A DNA stretch of 64,000 nt from Puniceicoccaceae bacterium (GTDB taxonomy: Bacteria; Verrucomicrobiota; Verrucomicrobiia; Opitutales; Coraliomargaritaceae), in contig JAGYJE010000003.1 in the NCBI GenBank assembly GCA_018402305.1, forward strand, positions 1 through 64,000, in the 5' to 3' direction. Below, piece by piece: positions 9,876 to 18,882 of the stretch. How positions within the stretch are numbered: position 1 is the first letter of the stretch; every line of letters begins with the position of its first letter. Under the pieces are notes generated by a model. The model was not told where the DNA came from and ran no database searches. It was given only the letters and a program-made list of their open reading frames with translations. The position numbers and the translations under genes were made by a program.

Positions 9876-10805
9876 ATGGAAGACGTCATCATCTTAGGCA
9901 CCGGCTGCGCCGGATTGACTGCAGCGATTTACACGGGCCGCGCCCAGCTCAAGCCCCTCGTGCTGGAGGGGGCTCAACCCGGCGGGCAGCTCACGACGAC
10001 CTCGGAAGTGGAGAATTTCCCCGGCTTTCCGGAGGGCATCGACGGCTTCATGATGATGGATAACCTGCGCAAGCAGGCCGCCCGCTTCGGTGCGCGTTAT
10101 GAACATGCCAAGGTCGACAAAATCGAGATTGTTGACGGCATTAAGCGCCTGACCGCGGGCGAAAAAGTCTATGAGGCCAAGTCGGTCATCGTCGCAACCG
10201 GTGCGCGTCCGCGGCTACTGGGGATCCCCGGCGAGCAGGAAATGTATGGTGGCAAGGGCGTGACGACCTGTGCGACCTGCGATGGCGCTTTTTACCGCGA
10301 TATGGATGTGGTGGTCGTCGGCGGGGGGGATTCCGCGGCGGAGGAGGCGCTCTTTCTCACCCGCTTTTGCTCCAAAGTGACCCTGATTCACCGTCGCGAT
10401 GCGCTGCGTGCCTCGCAGATCATGGCGGACCGGGCGACTTCGCACGAGAAGATTGAAATGGCCTGGAATTCAGCGCCGACCGAGATTCTTGCCGACGAGA
10501 AAGGCTTCACCCGGGCGATTGTCGTGAAAGACACGCAAACGGGTGAAACCAGAGAGATTCCTTGCAAGGGTGTTTTCATTGCGATCGGCCACATTCCAAA
10601 CACGGACTTTGTCGAGGGTCTTTTGGATCGTGATAGCGATGGCTACATCGTGCCTGAGCCCGGCAGTCAGGTAAAGACGCGCTATCCGGGATTTTACGCG
10701 GCGGGCGACTGTGTGGACCATGTTTACCGGCAGGCCATCACGGCCGCGGGTATGGGCTGCCAAGCCGCTATCGAGGCCGAACGCTGGCTGGCCGAACACG
10801 AATAG
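9876..10805 (+). CDS. trxB: Thioredoxin reductase
   Basis: A 309-residue flavoprotein of normal length. It has the FAD motif [10 protein letters not shown] (residues 8-17), the redox pair Cys-Ala-Thr-Cys at 132-135, the NADPH motif [12 protein letters not shown] (about 147-158), and the C-terminal FAD motif [10 protein letters not shown]. It transfers electrons from NADPH to thioredoxin in the cytoplasm. pdxH starts 4 bases after its stop codon, so the two form an operon. Confidence 0.96.
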   Translation: MEDVIILGTGCAGLTAAIYTGRAQLKPLVLEGAQPGGQLTTTSEVENFPGFPEGIDGFMMMDNLRKQAARFGARYEHAKVDKIEIVDGIKRLTAGEKVYEAKSVIVATGARPRLLGIPGEQEMYGGKGVTTCATCDGAFYRDMDVVVVGGGDSAAEEALFLTRFCSKVTLIHRRDALRASQIMADRATSHEKIEMAWNSAPTEILADEKGFTRAIVVKDTQTGETREIPCKGVFIAIGHIPNTDFVEGLLDRDSDGYIVPEPGSQVKTRYPGFYAAGDCVDHVYRQAITAAGMGCQAAIEAERWLAEHE

Positions 10806-10809
10806 AGCG

Positions 10810-11448
10810 ATGGATTTATCCAACCTCAGGCAAAGCTATACAAAGGGCAGCTTCAGCGAAGCGGATCTCTTGGCGTCTCCTTTCGACCAGTTTGAAAAGT
10901 GGTTTCGCGAAGCAGAGTCCTGCCAGCTGGAGGAGCCCAATGCGATGTGTCTCGCCACGGCAGATGCCAGCGGTCAGCCGACGACGCGGGTGGTTTTGCT
11001 CAAGGATTTTTCCGAGAAAGGGCTGACCTTTTACACGAACTACGAAAGTCGCAAGGCGGGTCAACTCGACACGAATCCGAAGGCGGCGGCCAACTTCCTC
11101 TGGCTGCCCCTGCAGCGTCAGGTCAACGTGGTGGGTTCTGTGGAGCGCATCCCCAAGGCGGAGTCGCTACGCTACTTTCTGAGCCGCCCGTTTGGCAGTC
11201 AGTTGGGGGCCTGGGTCTCGCCGCAGAGCAAGGTGATCACTTCGCGCAGTATCCTTGAGGCGAAGTTGGACCAGATGAAGCGAAAATTCTCGGAGGGCAA
11301 GGTGCCTTTGCCGGATAACTGGGGCGGCTACCGGATCGTGCCGGAGAGCTTTGAATTTTGGCAGGGCCGTCCAAACCGGCTGCATGATCGTTTCATTTAT
11401 TGGAAGGATGCGGCGGCCGGCTGGAAGCCAGAGCGCTTGGCGCCCTGA
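10810..11448 (+). CDS. pdxH: Pyridoxamine/pyridoxine 5'-phosphate oxidase
   Basis: A 212-residue FMN enzyme that oxidises pyridoxamine or pyridoxine phosphate to pyridoxal phosphate. Family signatures include [20 protein letters not shown] (FMN and substrate binding), [30 protein letters not shown]-like ([16 protein letters not shown]), and the C-terminal [16 protein letters not shown] 10810 is used; an in-frame start at 10711 inside trxB would add an unrelated extension. It is co-transcribed with trxB. Confidence 0.95.
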   Translation: MDLSNLRQSYTKGSFSEADLLASPFDQFEKWFREAESCQLEEPNAMCLATADASGQPTTRVVLLKDFSEKGLTFYTNYESRKAGQLDTNPKAAANFLWLPLQRQVNVVGSVERIPKAESLRYFLSRPFGSQLGAWVSPQSKVITSRSILEAKLDQMKRKFSEGKVPLPDNWGGYRIVPESFEFWQGRPNRLHDRFIYWKDAAAGWKPERLAP

Positions 11449-11474
11449 GCGTCTGGCACCTGTTACCCCGCGTA

Positions 11475-11882
11475 AAAGCTCCTTCCCCTCGGGGAAGGTC
11501 ACCTGGCTCTCCTGAGCAAAGCCGAAGGGCTTGTCAGGTGGGAAGGGGGTTGCTCGAATCACGCGAACCAATTCGGCATCGATGACGAAAAGGAACTAGG
11601 CGCTACCTCAGCGGGCACCCCTCCACCGCGCTGGGCGCGGTCCCCCTCCCCTCGAAGAGGTGAGGAATTACGGCAGAAAACTCCTTCCCCTCGGGGAAGG
11701 TCACCTGCTTCCTGACCTGCGTAGCTCGAAGAGCGAAGCATGGTGCCAGGTGGGAAGGGGGTTGCTCGAATCACGCCAACCAAGTCGGGCGGTGTGGCAA
11801 ATACGAACAGTGTCTTCACCTCAGCCGGCACCCCTCCACCCCGCTGCGCGCGGTCCCCCTCCCCTCAGAGAGGTGAGGAACT
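11475..11882. repeat. Duplicated composite intergenic repeat
   Basis: Two repeat types alternate A-B-A-B. Unit A (about 11475-11563 and 11680-11776) starts CTCCTTCCCCTCGGGGAAGG and ends GGGAAGGGGGTTGCTCGAAT. Its ends are complementary (CACCTGGC and the GTCAGGTG type), so it can fold as a long hairpin. Unit B (about 11606-11667 and 11818-11882) is CACCCCTCCACC...GCGCGGTCCCCCTCCCCT...GAGGTGAGGAA. This fills the gap between pdxH and the methyltransferase gene; nothing coding is seen. The second B copy abuts the methyltransferase stop codon and may serve as terminator for both convergent genes. Confidence 0.75.
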
Positions 11883-12459
11883 ATGGGAGCAAAGCGCCTT
11901 CCTTCTTGAGCAACCAAAGGATTGGGGGCTGGTTCGAGCTTTCGGGTACATGTTTTTCAACGGCATCGCCCGCTCGGGACTGTTTTTGCATCCATTCCTC
12001 AACACGAGCGGCCTCCTCCGGGCCCCCTTCATGGCCGCGGTAAGCGGTGACGCAGAGCAGACCGTTGAGGCGGAGCAGGCGTCGCGCACGGTCCAGCGCC
12101 AGTTCCGTGTTGGCCGCTGTGGTCTTGATCGATTTATCGCCACCCGGCAAGTAACCGAGGTTAAAGAGCACGGCCGCGACGCAGCCGGTAGGTAGCTCCG
12201 CCAGCGTGGCGAGGTGCATGCAGTGATCGGCACAGACCAAATCGACCCGATCGAGGAGACCGGCGGCCGCGAGGCGAGCCCGGGTGGCCGCGAGGGCGTC
12301 CTCCTGAATGTCAATCGCGATGACGCGCCCGCCCGCACCGACTCTTTCGGCGAGGAAGGCGGTGTCATGGCCGTTTCCGGCCGTGGCATCGATCGTCCGG
12401 TCGCCCGCTTGCAAGTGGTCGGCCAGTCGGGCATGAGCAATCTCGGTGAGTTTCATCAT
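11881..12459 (-). CDS. mnmM: MnmM-like (YtqB/rRNA_methylase family) SAM-dependent methyltransferase
   Basis: A 192-residue class I methyltransferase. It has SAM motif I DATAGNGHDT (residues 24-33), an acidic ribose-binding position in IDIQEDAL, and the hallmark NLGYLPGGDK that marks the YtqB/PF06962 family. Family knowledge: Bacillus YtqB was renamed MnmM because it methylates nm5(s2)U to mnm5(s2)U at tRNA position 34. Its ATG overlaps the stop of the upstream FAD oxidoreductase by 4 bases. That oxidoreductase resembles the MnmC(o) domain, which strongly supports a shared role in wobble-uridine modification. The symbol is assigned on this basis. Confidence 0.82.
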   Translation of the reverse strand: MMKLTEIAHARLADHLQAGDRTIDATAGNGHDTAFLAERVGAGGRVIAIDIQEDALAATRARLAAAGLLDRVDLVCADHCMHLATLAELPTGCVAAVLFNLGYLPGGDKSIKTTAANTELALDRARRLLRLNGLLCVTAYRGHEGGPEEAARVEEWMQKQSRAGDAVEKHVPESSNQPPILWLLKKEGALLP

Positions 12460-13523
12460 AAAAACCGCCGAAGATCGACCTCCGGGTCCAAGGGGGCGCC
12501 GCTCAGTAGATGGTCGCTCAGTTGATGTGCCATGGCGGGTCCGGTCGTCGCCCCCTTGGAGCCCAGACCATTGAGCAGGAAGAGACCGTCAAGCGTGGGG
12601 TGAGGTCCGAGCACGGGGCGGCTGTCGGCTGTGCTCGGGCGGATGCCGGCGAGGTGGTGGATGACTTCGATGGGGTGGGTTTGGCACAAAGCGGTTTGCA
12701 CGGCGTCGAGTAGCGCGGTGCGACCGGTTTCGGTTGTTTCTTCGGAAAGGTCGTCCTCATCGTAGGTGGCCCCGATGCGGAATTGGCCATTCAGATAGGG
12801 CAGCACCCATTTTTTGTGGTGAAAGAGGGTGTGCGGCAGCGATAAGCCCGGGCTTCGGCAAAGGAGCGTTTCGCCCTTGGCTGGACGCATTCCAATCCAG
12901 TCAAACCACGGGTTGTCCCGCAAGGACGCCCCTTCACAAAAAATGACGGAGTCCGCCTCGATCCCCTGATAGTTCCAGTGGCCGCCGTGCGCTTGCAAGG
13001 CATCGTGGCGAAAAACGCTGTTTTCAAAAACGCCTTCTTGCCTGAAGTATTGCTGCAAGCCACCGACCAGCTTCGGCAAATCAACATAGGCGGCCGAGCG
13101 TATCTCGAAGGCACCGTCCGCGTCTTGAAAGAGCGGGCTGGCTTCCCCGGGGGCGAGTTCCCTACCGAGGACATCGGCGTAGCGCGGATTGCGGAGTCGA
13201 CGCCCCAGGCGTTTGCGGTCGTCGGCATTTTGGCAGAAGCGGATTTCCGGGATCGGGTGAAAGACGCGGGTACCGAGGCTGGCTTCAATCGCGCGATAGG
13301 TGGTTTCCGCGATGGGGCGCAGGGTATCGAAATTCCAGGACTTGGTCATCCAGCGTCCCGTCACCGGATTGATCACTCCTGCCGCCACGCGGTAAGCAGC
13401 GGGAAGCGCCGTGCTGCCGATCAGGCGGACGCGGGCACCGGCGCGGTGGAGTCTCCAGGCCAGCAGGCAGCCCGCGAGGCCCGCGCCTACGACTAGATGC
13501 TGTGTATGTGGACCGACGGGCAT
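12456..13523 (-). CDS. FAD-dependent oxidoreductase resembling the MnmC oxidase domain
   Basis: A 355-residue DAO-family flavoprotein. The FAD motif is LVVGAGLAGCLLAWRL near the N-terminus. GVINPVTGRWMTKSW, HLAGIRPSTADSRPVLGPHP and GLGSKGATTGPAMA match the MnmC(o)-like branch rather than amino-acid oxidases. MnmC(o) cleaves the carboxymethyl group of cmnm5(s2)U in tRNA to give nm5(s2)U, the substrate of MnmM. I recall that a stand-alone protein (MnmL/YurR) does this in Bacillus. ATG 13523 is used; an in-frame TTG at 13559 adds 12 residues. It overlaps the methyltransferase gene by 4 bases. Confidence 0.78.
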   Translation of the reverse strand: MPVGPHTQHLVVGAGLAGCLLAWRLHRAGARVRLIGSTALPAAYRVAAGVINPVTGRWMTKSWNFDTLRPIAETTYRAIEASLGTRVFHPIPEIRFCQNADDRKRLGRRLRNPRYADVLGRELAPGEASPLFQDADGAFEIRSAAYVDLPKLVGGLQQYFRQEGVFENSVFRHDALQAHGGHWNYQGIEADSVIFCEGASLRDNPWFDWIGMRPAKGETLLCRSPGLSLPHTLFHHKKWVLPYLNGQFRIGATYDEDDLSEETTETGRTALLDAVQTALCQTHPIEVIHHLAGIRPSTADSRPVLGPHPTLDGLFLLNGLGSKGATTGPAMAHQLSDHLLSGAPLDPEVDLRRFL

Positions 13524-13631
13524 GGAAAAGAGATAGAAGGCGCGGGAGCCCTCGGGCAAGTGTGATTCAGGTATTTTGCGACTGTTTTACCGGTTGCGCC
13601 GTCCACCCAAACCTCTCATACTTTTGCGGGA

Positions 13632-14081
13632 ATGAAAATGTTCTATCCGATCCGCCGAATATTTTCGCGGGCCCCGAAGCATTTGGCGCCGGGGAGTTCG
13701 CGGGCGGAGCGGGGGCAGTATGGAGAAGACCTCGCTGCGGCGCACTGTGAACGCGAGCTGGGCTACCGGATCATCGCCCGCAACTGGCGGCATAAGCGGG
13801 ATGAGCTCGATATTATCTGCCAGGAGGGCCCCGTGTTAATCTTCATCGAAGTGCGGGCACGGGCCGCCGATGCGTTGGTTTCCGGCTTCCACTCGGTGGA
13901 CCGTCGCAAAAAGAAGGTTTTGCGCCGGGCGTGTAAGGCGTACATTAATCAATTGCAAAAGCGTCCAAAACACGTCCGTTTTGATGTCATCGATATTGCC
14001 ATCGCCCCATCGGGTGAGGGGACGGTGCATCACTACGCTAATGTTCTGCTTTTTTCAAAACACTACACCTGCCAATCATGA
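13632..14081 (+). CDS. YraN/UPF0102 endonuclease-like protein
   Basis: A 149-residue protein with an N-terminal extension of about 25 residues before the core. The core has GEDLAAAHCERELGYRI, ARNWRHKRDELDIIC and VLIFIEVRAR, the D...E-x-R/K pattern of the PD-(D/E)XK-like UPF0102 fold, and FDVIDI near the end. Its function in other bacteria is unsettled; a role in processing recombination or replication intermediates is the usual guess. The stop codon overlaps the zwf ATG (ATGA), giving a yraN-zwf-opcA unit. Confidence 0.88.
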   Translation: MKMFYPIRRIFSRAPKHLAPGSSRAERGQYGEDLAAAHCERELGYRIIARNWRHKRDELDIICQEGPVLIFIEVRARAADALVSGFHSVDRRKKKVLRRACKAYINQLQKRPKHVRFDVIDIAIAPSGEGTVHHYANVLLFSKHYTCQS

Positions 14082-15631
14082 TTCAAGAATCCAGCGAAGA
14101 CAGACATCCTTTTTTGAAAGGTTTGAGCAAACACCGGGGTGCGCCGCCGACTGTGGTGGTGATTTTTGGTGCATCGGGGGATTTGACCGCCCGCAAATTA
14201 GTCCCTGCGATTTTTAATCTGGGTATCGATAATCTCCTCCCCGGCGAGTTTCATTTGATTGGCTACGGACGGAAGCCGATCGAGGATGAAGCCTTTCGCG
14301 AGATGATGGATGCCGCCATCGAGGAATTTTCCCGGCGTCCCTTGAATAAGGAGATTTGGGAACGGGTGCGGCAAAACATGACCTACCACGCCGGCGGCTA
14401 CGATGAGGCCGAGGCCTTTGCGTCTCTGGCTGCCAGGATCAATAAGATCGAAGCTGATCTGGGGCGCGATATGCAGCGCATGTTCTACATCTCGACGCCG
14501 CCAAGTGTCTTCGAGCCGATTATTAAAAACATCGGGAGCAGCGGCATGGCACAGGCCCACGTACACACCAAGCTGGCCTCAAAGGTCGTCGTTGAAAAGC
14601 CGTTCGGGCACGATCTGGAGTCGGCCCGGGATTTGAACAAAGCCATCAATGGAGTCTTTGAGGAGCCGCAGGTTTACCGGATCGACCATTATCTGGGGAA
14701 GGAGACCGTGCAGGATCTCCTCGTGCAGCGCTTTGGAAACTCGATTTTTGAACCGCTCTGGAATCGGGAGTACATCGACTGCGTGCAGATCACCGTGGCC
14801 GAGAGCCTCGGTGTGGGCTCGCGCGGTGGCTACTACGATTCCAGTGGGGCGCTGCGTGACATGATCCAGAATCACACCATGCAGCTGGTCGCACTCACGG
14901 CCATGGAGCCCCCCGTGTCGTTGGACCCCGAGTCGATCCGTGATGAAAAAGTAAAGGTGATCCGGGCCATCCAACCACTCGAACTCAAGGCCGGGGGGGG
15001 CGATGTTGTTCGGGCCCGCTACACGAATGGCCTGGTCAAAGGCGAGCCCGTGAAGGGCTACTTGGAGGAGTCAGGCATCCCCAAAGATTCCACCACCGAG
15101 ACCTATGCCGCCATGCGCTTGGCCATCAACAACTGGCGCTGGCAAGGCGTCCCTTTCTACATCCGCTCAGGCAAGCGCATGGCGCGGCGGGCCAGCGAGA
15201 TCGCTATTCAGTTCAAGCGGCCACCGGGCATTCTCTTCTCGGAGGGCGACAAGTTCAATGTGGCGGCCAACACCATGGTGATCAGCATCCAGCCGGACGA
15301 GGGGGTCACCATCGTGATGAATTCGAAAATCCCCGGCTTGGAAACCCGCACGCAGCCGGTGAAAATGCACTTTCGCTACTCAACCACCTTTGGTTCCAAC
15401 ACACCGGAGGCTTATGAGCGCCTGATTCTCGATGCGATGGTTGGGGACAGCACCCTCTTCATCCGCGGCGATGAGACAGAGGCTTCCTGGAAGCTGGTGA
15501 CACCCGTTTTGAAACACTGGGAGGCCTGCGGCGAGCACGGCTTGCAAGACTACGCGGCCGGTTCCTGGGGGCCGCTTGCCAGCGAGCGTCTCCTCTGGGA
15601 GCGCCGGCACCAATGGCGCCGTTCGGGCTGA
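14078..15631 (+). CDS. zwf: Glucose-6-phosphate 1-dehydrogenase
   Basis: A 517-residue enzyme of normal length. The NADP-binding motif IFGASGDLTARK (residues 29-40) and the active-site RIDHYLGKE (201-209) are intact. It oxidises glucose 6-phosphate to the lactone, the entry step of the oxidative pentose phosphate pathway. It overlaps yraN by 4 bases and is followed 33 bases later by opcA, whose product is needed for its assembly in cyanobacteria. The other enzymes of the pathway (pgl, gnd) are not in the window. Confidence 0.97.
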   Translation: MIQESSEDRHPFLKGLSKHRGAPPTVVVIFGASGDLTARKLVPAIFNLGIDNLLPGEFHLIGYGRKPIEDEAFREMMDAAIEEFSRRPLNKEIWERVRQNMTYHAGGYDEAEAFASLAARINKIEADLGRDMQRMFYISTPPSVFEPIIKNIGSSGMAQAHVHTKLASKVVVEKPFGHDLESARDLNKAINGVFEEPQVYRIDHYLGKETVQDLLVQRFGNSIFEPLWNREYIDCVQITVAESLGVGSRGGYYDSSGALRDMIQNHTMQLVALTAMEPPVSLDPESIRDEKVKVIRAIQPLELKAGGGDVVRARYTNGLVKGEPVKGYLEESGIPKDSTTETYAAMRLAINNWRWQGVPFYIRSGKRMARRASEIAIQFKRPPGILFSEGDKFNVAANTMVISIQPDEGVTIVMNSKIPGLETRTQPVKMHFRYSTTFGSNTPEAYERLILDAMVGDSTLFIRGDETEASWKLVTPVLKHWEACGEHGLQDYAAGSWGPLASERLLWERRHQWRRSG

Positions 15632-15664
15632 TCGCGTGGCCATATCGAAAAAAAGTATTCGCTC

Positions 15665-16651
15665 ATGAGAGACTTAATCAACGAACTGCCCGGCATCGAA
15701 CTACCGGTGGGTGAGGTGACCGACCGGCTCGAACACATGTGGGAAGGCGAGGATGCCGATTCGCCTCTGGCTTTTCGCGCCTCGCAGATGAACGTCGTGC
15801 TGCACTTTGGCTGGGATGTTAGTGCGGCCGAGGCGCGGGAGCGCTTTGATGCTTTGCTCACATTTGCCCAGCGCTACCCGAGTCGGATCATCGTACTCTG
15901 CCCCACCCGGGGAATCGAAGGCGGGGCGATGCGGGCGAAATTATTCAGCCAATGCTACATCGGAGACTCCCACCGGGAGATGTGTTGCTGCGAAGCCTTG
16001 CTGCTCGGCTATGAGCCGGAAAATAGCGGTCATTTGGCCAATCAAGTGTCGATCTGGCTGGAGCCGGATCTGCCCAGCTACCATTGGTTTTGTGGTGTTC
16101 CGGGTAAGCGGATCGAGCAGTATTTTGATAACCTGCTCGTCGGCGTGCGGCGCTCGATCTACGACAGTAGTTACGAGGCGGAAGATTTGAGTCTACTGGA
16201 CTGGCCTCAGGCAAATCAGCTGGGCGATTTGGCAGTCGCTCGCCTGCTGCCCGTACGCCAGGCTATCGGCCAGTATTTGAGTGGCTACGCGATGCGCAGC
16301 CTTTGTGAAAATCTCGATTCGGTGCGGGTCCGGCACTGCCCCGCTCTTTCCGGTGAGGGCGTGCGCCTTATGGAATGGGTTCGCAGTTGCCTGAGTGATT
16401 GTAAGCACTGCAAAGACTGCCCGGCACCGGAAGCCACGTTTTCTATCGATCCCTGTGAAGCGGGGGACACGGATTGCTCGCTCCTGCTGGAGTTCGGCTA
16501 TTCGGATGGACGCTATTTTAAGTGGCGGAAGTTTTCCGAGGGTTCGCTGGGCGAAATCGAGGCGTCGCTGAGCAATCACGAGGAACGGATCACGACCCGC
16601 GTCAAGCCGCTCGGGCCGGAGCAGACCTTGGCCGAAGCGCTGTTTTTCTAG
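15665..16651 (+). CDS. opcA: OpcA-like glucose-6-phosphate dehydrogenase assembly protein
   Basis: A 328-residue protein placed directly after zwf. The OpcA pattern is visible as NVVLHFG, RYPSRIIVLCPT, CYIGDSHREMCCCEALLLG, and the region beginning LPSYHWFCGVP. In cyanobacteria OpcA is an allosteric, redox-dependent activator of G6PDH. This copy is rich in cysteines (Cys-Cys-Cys in MCCCEA, and CLSDCKHCKDCP near residue 245), so redox control is plausible here too, as an inference. Confidence 0.85.
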   Translation: MRDLINELPGIELPVGEVTDRLEHMWEGEDADSPLAFRASQMNVVLHFGWDVSAAEARERFDALLTFAQRYPSRIIVLCPTRGIEGGAMRAKLFSQCYIGDSHREMCCCEALLLGYEPENSGHLANQVSIWLEPDLPSYHWFCGVPGKRIEQYFDNLLVGVRRSIYDSSYEAEDLSLLDWPQANQLGDLAVARLLPVRQAIGQYLSGYAMRSLCENLDSVRVRHCPALSGEGVRLMEWVRSCLSDCKHCKDCPAPEATFSIDPCEAGDTDCSLLLEFGYSDGRYFKWRKFSEGSLGEIEASLSNHEERITTRVKPLGPEQTLAEALFF

Positions 16652-16703
16652 GGATTGCTACCGGTATCAGGTCTCCAACTCATCCTTCTAGGTTAAAAAG
16701 GCT

Positions 16704-17570
16704 TTAATCGTCGAGCCCGGACCACCAGTCATCGGACTGGCGGAGTTGCTCAGGGAGGTGCCCCGCGACACGTAGCTCCCTCAGAGTGAGTGAGCGATTG
16801 CGCTTGGCTAAGCGTTGGCCCGCAGTGTCGCAGAGCAGGGGGGTGTGGTAAAATTCAGGAGGCTCCAGCCCGAGGGCTCCGTAGAGTAAAAGTTGGCGGG
16901 CAGTCGAGATGAGGAGGTCCTCACCACGCACCACCTCGCTGATCCCCATCGCAGCGTCATCGACTACCACGGCCAATTCATAAGCCGGCACCCCGTCCTT
17001 GCGCCAGACGAGAAAATCGCCGAAATCGCGCAAGCACTCGAAAGCGCAGGGGCCGAGTCGACCATCGTCAAATTGGATGCGATACTCGTCGGGCACCCGA
17101 AACCGCCAGTTGCGCCCGCCCGGCGTCGTCGCCTCGCAGCCCTGCCCGAGGGGAGGCCGCCAGCTTTCGGGGTAAATGGGCTCGGCCGCTTCCTCGTCGC
17201 TGTGGGGGGCTTGTGCGGCACGCGCCACATCCTTCCGCGATCGGTCGCAGGGGTAGATGTAGCCGCCATCCTTGAGTTGCTTCCAAGCCTTTAAAAACAG
17301 TGCCTGACGCGCGCTTTGGCGATAGGGCCCCGACGGCCCACCGACATCGGGCCCTTCCTGCCAATCGCAGCCGAACCAGCGGAGGTCTTCAATGGCACCC
17401 TCTGCAAATTCCGGCTTGCAGCGCTGCGGGTCCAAATCCTCATCGCGGAAGATGAGGCAGCCGCCGGCAGCGTGCGCCCGCTCCATAGCGATCCAAAAAG
17501 TCCGCGCATGCCCAAGGTGCAAATACCCCGTGGGTGTGGGTGCGATGCGTCCTCGGTAGGCAGAATTCAT
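16704..17570 (-). CDS. gluQ: Glutamyl-Q tRNA(Asp) synthetase
   Basis: A 288-residue truncated GluRS paralogue that attaches glutamate to the queuosine base of tRNA(Asp). It has RIAPTPTGYLHLGHART at the N-terminus, with HLGH as the HIGH motif (residues 18-21), FRDEDLDPQR, VVRGEDLL, and a degenerate KMSKS (LAKRNRS) near residue 255. There is no C-terminal anticodon-binding domain, as expected for GluQRS. It links to queF in the same window, since queuosine is its substrate. Confidence 0.93.
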   Translation of the reverse strand: MNSAYRGRIAPTPTGYLHLGHARTFWIAMERAHAAGGCLIFRDEDLDPQRCKPEFAEGAIEDLRWFGCDWQEGPDVGGPSGPYRQSARQALFLKAWKQLKDGGYIYPCDRSRKDVARAAQAPHSDEEAAEPIYPESWRPPLGQGCEATTPGGRNWRFRVPDEYRIQFDDGRLGPCAFECLRDFGDFLVWRKDGVPAYELAVVVDDAAMGISEVVRGEDLLISTARQLLLYGALGLEPPEFYHTPLLCDTAGQRLAKRNRSLTLRELRVAGHLPEQLRQSDDWWSGLDD

Positions 17571-17661
17571 GGTTCAGCGCGGTGACTTTGGTTAAGTGAA
17601 CGGAGACAGCATAGCGACGGTCGACCTCTGAGCAAGCGCAGACTTCGAGAGGCCCAGCGCG

Positions 17662-17830
17662 AATGGCACTTAGGTAAGCAATTATATTAAGTCCGTCGCT
17701 TAACTGGGAAGGGCTGCTTTAGCTGCCCACAGCTGAGCTATTTCATTGATTGATAATGACTTATTCGTCTTCGGCAGCTAAAGCAGCCGTTCCCAGTATT
17801 GGACATGAATAACCTTAACTAAGTGCCATT
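17662..17830. repeat. Nested inverted repeat, MITE/REP-like element
   Basis: The outer arms at 17662-17678 and 17814-17830 match 16 of 17 bases (AATGGCACTTAG core). The inner arms at 17704-17727 and 17773-17796 match 23 of 24 (core GCTGCTTTAGCTGCC). The element fills the gap between gluQ and the next gene, and its right edge lies 4 bases before that gene's stop codon. No coding sequence is seen inside. Confidence 0.75.
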
Positions 17831-17834
17831 CGGC

Positions 17835-18563
17835 CTAGCGCAGTTTTAGGCCAAAATCACAGTCGGCCAGGATATCAAAAGCTTTTTGGCTGTGATCGAG
17901 CAATTTGCCCAGGTCCCGCAAAGTTAGCAGCTGAAAGGTCATGCGGCTCTCCGTCACATGGATGTGCAGGTCCAGCTTGGGCAGTTTGAGGGCAAAGGCG
18001 CTTCCATCAGGTTCGTAGCTCAGGGCTTCTGCGAGCTCCGGAATCGCTTCGATGCGGTCGATCTTGTCCTCGACGTGGACCGGACTCGCGAATTCGACCA
18101 CGAGCTGATCGCAATGGTTTGTGAAGCAAGCGTGGAAATTCGCATCCCGGGCGATCGCTTCCCTGTGTAAGGCCGTGAGCTCGGTGGTCAGCCGGTAGTT
18201 TTTCGGGTCGTCCGGGCATTGGTCCATGCGCAGCTCCAGATCGAAGTCCGGCGTTTTGATACAGGCGAAGCCATCCTCACAAGTGTAGTCAAACTCCCGG
18301 CGCTTGTAGCCAAAGCGGCTCCGTATTTCCAAGTAAAGCGCATCGGCCGCCGCCTTCACATCCGGCTGCCCCGCCTTGCGAACAAAGCCCTGCGCCGCCT
18401 CACCATGGCCGTCCGGCACGTGGTGGTGCTTTTGGTAGCCCCCCAGTTTACGAATGCGCCCGACTACGGAGCCGATGATCCGGCTCTGGCTTTCCGGCGG
18501 AGGGACTGGAGTGTGCGCATTGATCCGAAAAAAGCTGGGGGGAGGCTCGCGCAAATTCAACAT
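17835..18563 (-). CDS. Conserved-looking protein of unknown function
   Basis: A 242-residue soluble protein with no motif I recognise. The start at 18563 (MLNLREPPP) is favoured because an AGGAG is present about 15 bases upstream, and upstream sequence runs back across rpmI. The sequence alternates beta-like stretches with charged segments (GYKRREFDYTCED, FACIKTPDFDLELRMDQ, LPKLDLHIHVTES) and lacks a signal peptide or membrane helix. It is divergent from rpmI, with about 73 bases shared for both promoters. Confidence 0.6.
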   Translation of the reverse strand: MLNLREPPPSFFRINAHTPVPPPESQSRIIGSVVGRIRKLGGYQKHHHVPDGHGEAAQGFVRKAGQPDVKAAADALYLEIRSRFGYKRREFDYTCEDGFACIKTPDFDLELRMDQCPDDPKNYRLTTELTALHREAIARDANFHACFTNHCDQLVVEFASPVHVEDKIDRIEAIPELAEALSYEPDGSAFALKLPKLDLHIHVTESRMTFQLLTLRDLGKLLDHSQKAFDILADCDFGLKLR

Positions 18564-18636
18564 TAGATATTTTTTGCTTTTCTCCTTTACAAGCGCAGGG
18601 GAAAGCTGTGTTTTCCTCCCCTTTTCCCAATTTCCC

Positions 18637-18828
18637 ATGCAGAAGACACGCAAATCCATCGCAAAACGCTTCAAGAAGACAGGCACTGGTAAACTCCTGC
18701 GTCGCACGCCGGGGCACCGCCACCTGCTTCGCAACAAGAGTGTCAAGCAACGCCGTCGTGCAGGTAGCAGCAAACTGGTCGCTCCCGGCCAGCGCGCCAA
18801 CCTGATCCGCGGCCTGCCGTTCGCCTAA
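18637..18828 (+). CDS. rpmI: 50S ribosomal protein L35
   Basis: A 63-residue very basic protein starting MQKTRKSIAKRFKKTGTGK, with the family pattern HLLRNKSVKQRRR. It belongs to the large ribosomal subunit and is followed by rplT in the usual order. infC, which normally precedes rpmI, is not here; the upstream gene is on the other strand, so the operon starts at rpmI. Confidence 0.96.
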   Translation: MQKTRKSIAKRFKKTGTGKLLRRTPGHRHLLRNKSVKQRRRAGSSKLVAPGQRANLIRGLPFA

Positions 18829-18882
18829 TTGCGAATCGACGTTCGCAGAACAAGAAACGTTTTTCAACCACAACTCAAGCTC

